In this document: piece by piece, positions 36,795 through 44,222 of the stretch
Layout of the letters: the number at the start of each line of letters is the position of its first letter
How positions within the stretch are numbered: position 1 is the stretch's first letter
Assembly: GCF_000817735.3 (NCBI RefSeq)
Contig: NZ_JTJC03000006.1
Coordinates: forward strand, 73,783-137,782
Reading direction: 5' to 3'
DNA length: 64,000 bases
Origin: Scytonema millei VB511283
Lineage (GTDB): Bacteria > Cyanobacteriota > Cyanobacteriia > Cyanobacteriales > Chroococcidiopsidaceae
Translations under genes and position numbers: made by a program
Notes under the pieces: model-generated
What the model was told of the DNA's origin: nothing
What the model saw: the letters and a program-made list of their open reading frames with translations, nothing else
Databases searched by the model: none

Positions 36795-37020
36795 ATTAAT
36801 TAACAGCGCCGCAGTTTATGCTTTTTCGAGCCTCTGAGCTGTGAAAAATGTGGGTTAGTTTGACTGTTGTGAAGACGGTCTTGCTTTCTGACCCTGGTAG
36901 CTGCTCACCCCGATGCTGCTGTCGCAAGACAGGATAGGTGCGCTCCCAGCAAAAAGGGCGCGGATATACTGCTGTAGTGGCTACTGAATCACCCCCGACC
37001 AAGGGGGAACCCTCCCCAAC
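36795..37020 (+). ncRNA. Type V-K tracrRNA
   Basis: The sequence closely resembles, by recall, the Scytonema hofmannii CAST tracrRNA over its whole length. Visible parts: AGCGCCGCAG near the 5' end, a GACTGT/ACGGTC stem (about 36860-36880), CTGACCCTGGTAGCTGCTC, a CTGTC-GCAA-GACAG hairpin (36919-36932), GGGCGCGGAT, and a CCCCC/GGGGG hairpin (36992-37007). AACCCTCCCC (37008-37017) is the anti-repeat: it pairs with GGGTGGGTT of the CRISPR repeat with one U-U mismatch. Ends are approximate. It has the same strand and position as in known V-K loci. Confidence 0.95.
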
Positions 37021-37218
37021 TCTTGATTTGCTGAGCTAAAGCGAAGGCAAAAATCCTCTAAAATTCGCGCAAACCTTGAATTATTTATCCGATAAGGATT
37101 TTGTTTGCAATCCCCAATATTGGGTATGGCTTGAAAATGATATCTGGGCAGAACATTCAACTAGGTTCGCGCAACCTACGGCTGAAAGTCTTTCTGAACA
37201 AACCTTTTAGAAGGGTGG

Positions 37219-37766
37219 GTCGCTATCACCTTCCTTGAATAGGGTGGGTTGAAAGGGAACTAAATCTTTGCTTTCCTGCGAAAGAGGAATTTGTCGCTAT
37301 CACCTTCCTTGAATAGGGTGGGTTGAAAGACTGAAAGATTCATAGTTATAGATTGTCACCCGACTAGAGTCGCTATCACCTTCCTTGAATAGGGTGGGTT
37401 GAAAGCCGATCGCGTTGCAATCGAGCGACCGCAGCTACAGTCGCTATCACCTTCCTTGAATAGGGTGGGTTGAAAGGAAATGTTTCCTGAAGTTTTGAAG
37501 TTACTGAGATGGTCGCTATCACCTTCCCTGAATAGGGTGGGTTGAAAGTTGCCCGATTGACTGGGAAGGACTTGAAGATGCCGCCGAGTCGCAATCACCT
37601 TCCCTGAGTAGGGTAGGTTGAAAGCAGGAGCCGATAATTACTGCTGCGCCAGAAGTCTGTTGCGATTACGTTTCCTGAATAGGGTGGGTTGAAAGGTTGG
37701 GCTTTTTGTCGTTCTCTCAGTGTACCCGCGTCGCGATTGCCTAGTCAAAAAAGAGTGAGTTGCAGA
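37219..37766 (+). CRISPR. Type V-K CRISPR array, eight repeats
   Basis: Repeats are 37 bases, ending AGGGTGGGTTGAAAG, at 37219, 37293, 37369, 37440, 37512, 37588, 37659 and a strongly mutated one at 37730. The first four are identical, the fifth has one change, and mutations increase to the right, the usual sign that the left (tracrRNA-proximal) end is newest. Spacers are 34-39 bases. No spacer has an evident match elsewhere in this window. The repeat end pairs with the tracrRNA anti-repeat. Confidence 0.97.
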
Positions 37767-37884
37767 GCAAACACATCTAAATTCGCTAGAGAATTTACAT
37801 AAGCCTACGCTATATGTAGACAAATAGATTTTCAACAAAAAGAGATTATTGCAAGTACTCTCAATAGCTCGGATAAAATTTCCT

Positions 37885-38067
37885 TATTGACGAGATGCTT
37901 TTGTCCTGGGTGGGTTGAAAGATATTAATGACGACATCTTGAAAATTATGAAGGCTTGGGTAAGCGGCGATTGCCTACAACAGGATGGGTTGAAAGGAGT
38001 ATATAAAAATGAAGTAAACCCTGACACGCACAAAAACGTGACTGTTCAGACCAAAATAGGTTGAAAG
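37885..38067 (+). CRISPR. Degenerate repeats and orphan guide after main array
   Basis: After a gap of 118 bases, three degenerate repeats end GGGTTGAAAG, TGGGTTGAAAG and ATAGGTTGAAAG at 37921, 37996 and 38067, spaced 34-38 bases apart. V-K elements carry a delocalised, mutated repeat with a short spacer for homing near the array, so the last unit, followed by CCAATTATTGGCTATGATGG, is a candidate. That spacer overlaps an AGCCAAT/ATTGGCT palindrome (38066-38080) that could also be a terminator. Confidence 0.75.
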
Positions 38068-38550
38068 CCAATTATTGGCTATGATGGCTAAGCTTCTTAA
38101 TATTACAGTGTTGTAATTGCATATGTAAAAATAACCTGTTCTAGTTCTTACCAAACCATTAGGCAGGTGGAATCGTTCGTAAAAATTACTAGCGGATCTA
38201 ATGCTTTCAACAGGTAAAGGTTAACCCGTTCGCTCCTGAAGGGATGTTAGAGGATCTTTACACTAGCCGAAACTTGTAGCTTTCTTTTTTATTCAATATA
38301 TACTGGCTATAGTACACTGATACTATATAAATCCAGAATCGAGGCAATGAATGTTTATTTCCCCCAATTCAGATGGAAAAGCTAGCAGAGCGAAGATGTA
38401 GAGTTCTTGATTCAGAATTTCGCGATCAATCTAACGGGTAAGACAATTGCCGAACAACGTCTTTTGGCTTCTTGAAGGAACTAAATCGATAGAATTTTGT
38501 ATCGTTGTTGTAAAAGAACGATCTAACACTTTCTTATACATCAAAATCTT
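38068..38550. other. Intergenic stretch after CRISPR locus
   Basis: About 480 bases without an open frame of interest. It holds the AGCCAAT/ATTGGCT palindrome at its left edge and the presumed promoter of the gene at 38551 at its right. I looked here for a transposon right end and saw neither TGTACA nor repeated GCGACAT sites. Confidence 0.55.
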
Positions 38551-38874
38551 ATGGACGAGCGCATTTTCCTATTAGCCGCGTTGATAGCAATCGTCTACCC
38601 GCTCTGTGAAGGATGGTGGCAAAGCAATCGGGATCGACGGCAACGGGAGGAAGAGCAAAAGTTACGCGCCACCAGGGAAAAAGATAAATATCTTTATTCA
38701 CTAATTAAACGTCAAAAAGGACGAGTGACGTTACTAGAATATGCTCTAGAATCTGGTTTCAGCGCCCAAGAAGCTAGAGCTTACCTGGAATCTAGGGCTA
38801 CCGATTTTGGTGCTAGCGTCGTCGTTAGCGAGCAGGGTGAAACAATCTATCAATTTCCCACCGGAGAACGGTAA
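38551..38874 (+). CDS. Membrane-anchored protein with winged-helix-like domain
   Basis: The 107-residue protein has an N-terminal membrane helix (FLLAALIAIVYPLCEGW), then a charged linker, then KGRVTLLEYALESGFSAQEARAYLE, which looks like a small winged-helix unit with a beta end (ASVVVSEQGETIYQF). It resembles small cyanobacterial proteins with a membrane anchor and a helix-turn-helix, of unknown role. The stop overlaps by one base (TAATG) with the Clp_N remnant that follows, so they were co-transcribed. Confidence 0.7.
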   Translation: MDERIFLLAALIAIVYPLCEGWWQSNRDRRQREEEQKLRATREKDKYLYSLIKRQKGRVTLLEYALESGFSAQEARAYLESRATDFGASVVVSEQGETIYQFPTGER

Positions 38875-39204
38875 TGCTTGAATTTAAAAATCTCAGCAAC
38901 CGTGCCAGAAAAAGTCTGAACCGTGCCATAGCCGAATCTCGCTTCTTGGGTCATAACTTTATCGGTTCAGAACAACTACGAGCGAAAGCCATCTGCTATC
39001 CCGCCGACTTACAGGGCTGCGCCCACGTTGTTAAATATTATGACGCTGCCCCAGGAAAACAGACGATGGGTAGCTCAAGCTAGCACCTGTAGTAGTGGCG
39101 ATCGCCATAACTTTAGAAGTATCGCTTACGGGAATACTGACTTTGGGGCGATCGCCGACGCGCTCGAAAGCTTGGCTGGGATGTATCGAAATTACAGAGT
39201 TTAG
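38874..39204 (+). pseudogene. Decayed Clp_N-domain gene
   Basis: The 5' part reads MLEFKNLSNRARKSLNRAIA...FLGHNFIGSEQLR, matching the start of the intact Clp_N gene at 51055 (LGHNFIGREQL). The middle is missing. The 3' part, from about 39120 to the TAG at 39202, encodes a degraded match to its C-terminus (SDFEAIAVALEGMARMYRDY against ADFGAIADALESLAGMYRNY). A large internal deletion and frame change make it non-functional. It sits in an operon with the membrane protein gene before it. Confidence 0.8.
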
Positions 39205-39320
39205 CTAAGTGTTGGCACAGAGAAATTGCCTAAATCGGGTGTCAAGGGCGATCGAGCAAATACATCCCAGTTGAAATCGAGCGGCTGTGAAAAAAATAGT
39301 AAGGCAGAGGAAGGTATTTA

Positions 39321-40718
39321 ATGACTGCTGGCTCGCTGGACAACTTTTACGTCCGCTTCCTAGAAAGAAAACTCGAACTAATTGACAATCGTTTGATTGT
39401 CTCAAACACGATTGCAGGCAGTCGTCTCCTGCTGTGGCAGAGCCTACAAGGGTGGGGCGCAGCTGCGGCTGTGGCATTAGCTCCCATAGAGCGGTGGATT
39501 GAGGCACTATTTCTGGGTTTTGAAATTCCCATCACCTCAGCCACAAGTAACGTTACAGAAACTCTCGACTATTTTCAAACTCAAATTACAGGCAGAGAGT
39601 ATGATGCCGAAGACTTCATCGCCCAGTTTTGCGGTGGCGAGTACGAACACAACCACATTCGGCAGCAGTTGACTTTTGCTTTCTGGAAAGTGAAGAAATT
39701 AATGGGTGGGGAGTGCATGGGGCGAGATTTCGTCATGCGTCTGGGTGACAATGGCTTTACCCCAGATTTGCTATTTTTTACTAGCACTGACCGCAACCAG
39801 CTCTATTCCTGGTATTTGGGTGGTCCAGCAGAATTAGTGGTGGAAGTCCTGCACTCCGGTTATGAAGATGTTGATCGCATCGTAAAGCGAGATTACTATG
39901 CCGCAGCTGGAGTGCCGGAGTATTGGATCTTTGACCCGCAGGCGCAACAGGTGGAATTTAAGCGTTGGCACGATGGCTCGTACCAGCAACAATTCCCCGA
40001 CTCGGATGGGTACTATCGTCCCAGCAGTATTCCCGATCTAGCCTTTTGCCCGACTCCACTTTGGCGCGAAGAGGATTGCGAGTGTAGCCAAGGGGAGCGA
40101 GAAATGTTTATCCTCGAAGCTTCCCAGCCACCCTATCAAAAGAGCCAGAGCATAGACGATGGTTTGGGTTGGGGCTGCTTACCTTTTGCGCCAATATTAC
40201 AGCTAGAGCCAACCCCCATTAGTTTCGAGCAATATATTTGTTGGTGTCCAGAAGCTAAGTTCGAGTTTGCGGATGGCAAGATCCAAATTGGCGGCGACAT
40301 GGGCATTCGTAATTTAATCGGGCTACTGTTGATGACCTTTGGTTTGGCGAACGCAGTCAAGGTGCTACCACTCCAAGCTTGGATCGGTGCTTTACAAGAG
40401 CGAGTGGGGCTGGAGCAACAGGATAACGAGCGTAAAGCGGCATGGTGGAGATTAGCACGACAAGCTGCCGCATTGTTACGAGAGAACTATGGAGTCACTA
40501 GGGTAGGGGTAATTGGTGACTTGGTACGCTCCCAACCCCTATCCTATTGGTCGGATATTACTCTGGTTGCTTGGGACGTGCCGAGAGTCAAAAGCTATGA
40601 AATCTACCAGGAATTCTGTCAGTTAAGTCAGCAGCCAAAGCTGCGGTTGCTCAAACCAGATGATTTTATGACAGTGGAAGAGAAACAAGCAGTTGTCAAC
40701 GAACTCGTTGAAATTTGA
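39321..40718 (+). CDS. Uma2-type nuclease fold fused to nucleotidyltransferase-like domain
   Basis: The 465-residue protein is multi-part. Residues about 110-245 form a Uma2 (DUF820) PD-(D/E)XK-like domain with TPDLLFFTS, ELVVEVLHSGYE and AGVPEYWIFDP. A second Uma2 N-terminal fragment follows (FEQYICWCPEAKFEFADGKI, about 295-330). The C-terminus has GVIGDLVRSQPLSYWSDITLV, a G-x-L...SDI pattern like MNT-type nucleotidyltransferases. The N-terminus is not recognised. The fusion looks assembled from several genes, and activity of either fold is not proven. Confidence 0.75.
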   Translation: MTAGSLDNFYVRFLERKLELIDNRLIVSNTIAGSRLLLWQSLQGWGAAAAVALAPIERWIEALFLGFEIPITSATSNVTETLDYFQTQITGREYDAEDFIAQFCGGEYEHNHIRQQLTFAFWKVKKLMGGECMGRDFVMRLGDNGFTPDLLFFTSTDRNQLYSWYLGGPAELVVEVLHSGYEDVDRIVKRDYYAAAGVPEYWIFDPQAQQVEFKRWHDGSYQQQFPDSDGYYRPSSIPDLAFCPTPLWREEDCECSQGEREMFILEASQPPYQKSQSIDDGLGWGCLPFAPILQLEPTPISFEQYICWCPEAKFEFADGKIQIGGDMGIRNLIGLLLMTFGLANAVKVLPLQAWIGALQERVGLEQQDNERKAAWWRLARQAAALLRENYGVTRVGVIGDLVRSQPLSYWSDITLVAWDVPRVKSYEIYQEFCQLSQQPKLRLLKPDDFMTVEEKQAVVNELVEI

Positions 40719-40772
40719 TTAAGATCGCTGGAAAACTCAGTCTTAATTTCCTGCTAAATGCTTTGAGGAGAA

Positions 40773-40983
40773 TATGTTTTGGAGCATCGGGATGACTTAG
40801 AAGCCATGCGCGAGTCTTCGTTCGCCGCAGCAATCCAAATGGCAAAATTATCCTGCGGACTTCAGCGATGAAGGGTTAAGGGAAGCTGATATAGCAATGC
40901 GAGAGAAGGTACAATTGCGACAGCGAAGGGCAGAAAATGATTTTTCAGCTATGTTGGAAACTGATAGAGAAAGTGACTTTTAA
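40773..40983 (+). pseudogene. Decayed copy of the small gene at 52455
   Basis: Bases 40773-40816 are almost identical to 52503-52545 of the intact 72-residue gene (VLEHRDDLEAMRE). The match then continues in other frames (RSNPNGK, then DFSDEGLREADIAMREKVQL) through at least two frameshifts to a TAA at 40981. Like the Clp_N remnant at 38874, it is a worn duplicate of a gene from the cluster at 51-53 kb. Confidence 0.8.
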
Positions 40984-41645
40984 GTTTCTGGAAAAACAAA
41001 ATCAGTTTTGGGAAACGGATCGTAGATTGAGCTAGACTCCAAAATTTTGACAAGAATGCGAACCAAGCTGTCTAGGTCGTCTGGAACTCGATACAGGGTC
41101 AGCCCTTGTTGAATCTGTTTTTGTTCTCGGTGCAGAATGCCAAACTGCCAAATGTCACCTGTGGAAACTGCACCCTCAACGGTAGTCCGATCTGAGTCTA
41201 TCCACTTGTCGAGAGCAATTAGCTCAACGGCTAGTTGGGTAAAACCCCTAGTAAGGTCTGCATTCTTGGCTTGAACTACTAAAAGCTTACCTACTGAGTA
41301 GAGGTAATAGTCGAGGGAGCCTTTAAGCTGCTCGGTGACGATAATAGGGTATTCGATGCGGAGCTGAGCGCGAGTGTAGTGAACTAGATCTAACAGTAGT
41401 GGCGCAATCAGCAGTTCTCGACGGGCAGCTTCACTGGTAAGGCTGATGTAGGGAAGGCTTTCTTCGATTCGAGACTTAAGGTTGTCTAATCGGTCGAGAT
41501 CTGCGGTAGATTGAGGCAGAGCTAAAAGCGATCGCTCTAAAGTGTAACCAAATTCCGCCAAGATATCGTCTGGATCGTAGTTCATCTCGAAGTATTGCTT
41601 GAAAGAATAAGACTCTCCAGGCTGTAAGATCGGCAGTTTAGGCAT
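40980..41645 (-). CDS. PD-(D/E)XK-like restriction endonuclease-fold protein
   Basis: The 221-residue protein contains EYPIIVTEQLKGSLDYYLYS followed by KLLVVQAKNADLTRGFTQLAVELIAL. An acidic residue, a D in SLDY and a Q-A-K motif on the next strand match the pattern of the PD-(D/E)XK fold, where Q can replace E. The N-terminal part is helical (LPYISLTSEAARRELLIAPLL). Proteins of this type are common in cyanobacteria, usually unnamed. The gene is flanked by two copies of a 26-30 base repeat (40928-40953, 41666-41695). Confidence 0.72.
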   Translation of the reverse strand: MPKLPILQPGESYSFKQYFEMNYDPDDILAEFGYTLERSLLALPQSTADLDRLDNLKSRIEESLPYISLTSEAARRELLIAPLLLDLVHYTRAQLRIEYPIIVTEQLKGSLDYYLYSVGKLLVVQAKNADLTRGFTQLAVELIALDKWIDSDRTTVEGAVSTGDIWQFGILHREQKQIQQGLTLYRVPDDLDSLVRILVKILESSSIYDPFPKTDFVFPET

Positions 41646-42102
41646 AAAAAGTAGTTCTTTGCAAAGGGCAGAAAATGATTGACTTTTCAGCTATGACCGG
41701 TTGAGAACTACAGAATGGGGCGCTTGCCCACTGACAGGACACAGTAGCTCCAAACCAATCGATGATAGAACTAGTCCAAGGTTTGTGGCTAAAAGGCACG
41801 GACAAATAAATCGGCATTGCTTTGGTAAAGAAGTCCACAACGCGCTAGGAATAAAACATAGTTTCTGAGCCTAACCGAGCAATCCTATGAATAGCAAGAA
41901 TTCCACTTTTGTTTTTAACAAGAGTCTACCTTTTGTCTAGTATTACCCCGCACCATTTTACTTTCAAATGTACGAGTATAGAGACTGGAAGTGGTATAAT
42001 AAAAACAACAAACATTCAGTAAATGACTGGGCTTAAGATAATGAGAAAAGGTATTTCTAAAATAGAAAATGATAGTAAATTGTTGAGATAATTTTAGGAA
42101 TA
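41646..42102. other. Intergenic stretch with direct-repeat copy
   Basis: It contains the second copy of GGGCAGAAAATGATT...CAGCTATG at 41666-41695, also found at 40928-40953. A 66-codon frame on the minus strand (to 41838) overlaps it and shows no family resemblance, so it is not called. The rest is AT-rich and holds nothing I can name. Confidence 0.5.
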
Positions 42103-42624
42103 TCAGCGTAAATCAAGTTCAGGATAAATATCGGGTTTAGCTAACTTCTCGCGGTTTTGCCAATACCAATCCTCAACTTCCTGAAGTACCTCTCCTAGCG
42201 TAAGCCAGTTGTCTTCGCCTAACCAGACAGGGCTATTAGGAAGTTCCTCACCTGTTTTCCAATCAAAAATATGCTTATGATGCTCATCTTGATGATCGGG
42301 GCGCAAAAAACCATCATCTTGATTGTCATATCGAAAAATATTGTATTGCCCTCGAATGAAGACGTTGTAGGAATACCACTTGGTCTGCACGAGAGCATTA
42401 TCACCAGAACCATCAAGAATTTCTATAAACTTTTGGACACTAACAACAATGTTGCCAAGACACGCTATCTCTCCTGCAAGGGAAATTCCATACGCAATGG
42501 ATTCAAAGTATAGTGTTTCTGCGCCTATAAAGTCCCTAGCTTTAAACTGACTGATTACAGTACTGTGAATCTCTTGATATGACCGAAACCTATTGGGTTG
42601 ATGTTTTATTCCTGTACGCATCAA
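42103..42624 (-). CDS. TumE-like toxin of a type II toxin-antitoxin pair
   Basis: The 173-residue protein has a conserved core YNVFIRGQYNIFRYDNQDDG...HHKHIFDWKTGEEL, matching the TumE/DUF6516 toxin family (FRYDN, HHKH). Its N-terminal region, rich in helix, may be an extension; a later start would give a size closer to the family. Its 5' end overlaps the preceding gene by 35 bases, the arrangement of antitoxin-toxin pairs. The toxic mechanism is not readable. The assignment rests on the short core motif. Confidence 0.65.
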   Translation of the reverse strand: MMRTGIKHQPNRFRSYQEIHSTVISQFKARDFIGAETLYFESIAYGISLAGEIACLGNIVVSVQKFIEILDGSGDNALVQTKWYSYNVFIRGQYNIFRYDNQDDGFLRPDHQDEHHKHIFDWKTGEELPNSPVWLGEDNWLTLGEVLQEVEDWYWQNREKLAKPDIYPELDLR

Positions 42625-42901
42625 GACGATTTCTTAGCTTCAAAAGTATTAACCACGAACAAATGTCAGCAGTTTCTTTTATTTTGCCTTCAAGAAGATT
42701 CTGCCGCATGACTACGGATGGCATCTCATATCGACGCTCAAAATCTCTAATTTTAGCATTGATTTCCTCTGACTGCTTTTTAATTTGTTCTTCAGTAGGA
42801 GTCAGAGCATCCTGAAAAAGTCGCTTTACCTGCCTTTCCCTGTCTTGAGCAGACGTAGCGGTAAGCTCTGATAATTTAACACCTCTTGCCAGAGTCGCCA
42901 T
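42590..42901 (-). CDS. Putative antitoxin partner of TumE-like gene
   Basis: The 103-residue protein is largely helical, with a long central helix (TPTEEQIKKQSEEINAKIRD) and the segment EMPSVVMRQNLLEGKIKETADICSWL near the end, similar to antitoxins paired with TumE-type toxins. It is upstream of and overlaps the toxin-like gene by 35 bases. No DNA-binding motif is evident. Assigned mainly from its neighbour. Confidence 0.6.
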   Translation of the reverse strand: MATLARGVKLSELTATSAQDRERQVKRLFQDALTPTEEQIKKQSEEINAKIRDFERRYEMPSVVMRQNLLEGKIKETADICSWLILLKLRNRLDAYRNKTSTQ

Positions 42902-43108
42902 AGCACAAGTTCACTTTCCAATACGATCAGACTACCCCAAACTGGAAATAGATAGTACGGTTCTTGTGACAGATTTACAAAGAATTTATGTACAAGCATG
43001 AGGGGAAGTACGGCTGGAGAGTTAACATGGAGAGCTAAGTAGACATCTTAGCCTTTACATTTGAAGCATCGATTATATTTCACTACTTCAATAGTTTAGT
43101 ATCTACGA

Positions 43109-43942
43109 CTACAAATCTTGCATTTGTAATTGTAATTGTTGTGGCTGGGCATCGGCTGCAAGCTGCTGCAAATCTTTTTTAGGGTAATCGTCTGCACTAA
43201 GCTCTAAATAAGCTATGAGCTTTTTAATTCCTTCATAAGTTACCAAGCCGTCAAAATGGATACGAGCCTTACAGTCTTGAGAAATTCGGCACACGATAGT
43301 TTCTTCAAACAAACTGTGTTCAACCGATGCGTACTTGCCATTACCATTAGCACCAGGGGGTTTAGCATTAGTGGACGGTGAAGAACTAACACTCCTTTCA
43401 ACGTGGGGTTGCATTGGTATCTCGGTTTGTATTGGTATTTCAGACGACTTTTGCTCATCATCTGAGGCATCTGAGGCAAGCGCCTCTTCTGCGTTTACAA
43501 ACTCAATCGTATCACGATAAGCACGAATAACACCGTCTACCGTTTTCGGATTAAATCCCTTCTTGACTAGAGAAAACCTTAAATTTTCATCACTAGGTAA
43601 TTTATCGCCAAAAGAATCACGCAACTCAGAGAATAGGTCGGGAGCAAAAGCTGCTTCTCTCAAAGCATTCACTCGGTCTGACTGTCCTTTACTCAAAAGC
43701 AGAATAGTTTCTGCTTTTTCAGTTACCCTTAGCTGATTTCCAACACTCTCTAGAAGTCCATATTTGAGAAGTGCGGATATCGTAGTTAGGGAAGCGCCGT
43801 TTATCCCCCCGTAGCCTATGGACTTTGCAATTACCTCCTTGTCAGCAGGATGCCTATGTTCTTTGTCGTAGACTGCCTGCACCTTTGAAACTGCTTCAAC
43901 AAGACTAATTCCAGGATAGTTTGGACTTCTAACCTTCGCCAT
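43109..43942 (-). CDS. Winged-helix-like protein of unknown function
   Basis: The 277-residue protein begins with YPGISLVEAVSKVQAVYDKE and IAKSIGYGGINGASLTTIS, which look like a winged helix giving way to LLKYGLLESVGNQLRVT. The middle is helical, the region around 155-205 is low-complexity, and the C-terminus has IHFDGLVTYEGIKKLIAYLE. The sequence resembles DUF5343-like proteins, a tentative comparison. It lies 280 bases after the HerA-like ATPase gene on the same strand and shares its winged-helix style, so they may act together. No catalytic motif is visible. Confidence 0.65.
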   Translation of the reverse strand: MAKVRSPNYPGISLVEAVSKVQAVYDKEHRHPADKEVIAKSIGYGGINGASLTTISALLKYGLLESVGNQLRVTEKAETILLLSKGQSDRVNALREAAFAPDLFSELRDSFGDKLPSDENLRFSLVKKGFNPKTVDGVIRAYRDTIEFVNAEEALASDASDDEQKSSEIPIQTEIPMQPHVERSVSSSPSTNAKPPGANGNGKYASVEHSLFEETIVCRISQDCKARIHFDGLVTYEGIKKLIAYLELSADDYPKKDLQQLAADAQPQQLQLQMQDL

Positions 43943-44222
43943 AAGTAACTTCCAAAAGTTTATACGATATCAAGGATAATTTATCGCGTTATAAAACGTC
44001 AAGTTCTCGATAAATTGTCTTATAAATTCCGTTATTAGCCGGAATTTTATCGTGAATTATTTTAACGAGCCGCGATTGTAGGTAGATTAGCTGAGCCGAC
44101 GCAAGTAGTTTCTCAGCTTGCAGCAGTTCAGTCACAGTAGAACCAATGGCGACTACAAAAATATAGGATGCCTTACAGCATCCTTCTAAAACTGGTTTAG
44201 AGCTTATATTTAAGCTGTCCAG

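Larger units (their letters stand above)
29976..38080 (+). mobile_element. Type V-K CRISPR-associated transposon (CAST), left end and core
   Basis: In order: left end with repeated TnsB-type sites, XRE-type regulator (minus strand), a small ORF, tnsB, tnsC, tniQ, cas12k, tracrRNA and CRISPR array (plus strand). This is the gene set and order of Tn5053/Tn7-like type V-K elements. Insertion is RNA-guided, with no Cas nuclease activity and no TnsA, so co-integrates are possible. The five bases before the element (TCTAC, 29971-29975) would be half of the target duplication. No matching right end is found before 64000, so only the left boundary is certain. Confidence 0.93.

Noticed and set aside
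37219-37766. Self-targeting by array spacers within this window
   Set aside because: Reading each spacer by eye against the insertion region (29900-29976) and nearby genes gave no match; a computed search would be needed to exclude partial matches.
37356-37838. Open frames on the minus strand across the CRISPR array
   Set aside because: They are shadows of the repeat sequence (recurring FQPTLF- or FNPPYS-like peptides).
41638-41838. 66-codon minus-strand frame
   Set aside because: It overlaps a direct-repeat copy, has no family resemblance and no convincing ribosome site.
42961-42994. Candidate CAST right end: GTGACAGATTTACAAAGAATT then TATGTACA
   Set aside because: It has a TGTACA tip and one GACA site, but no cluster of sites to its left, and the following bases (AGCAT) do not match TCTAC. 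One TGTACA every few kb is expected by chance.
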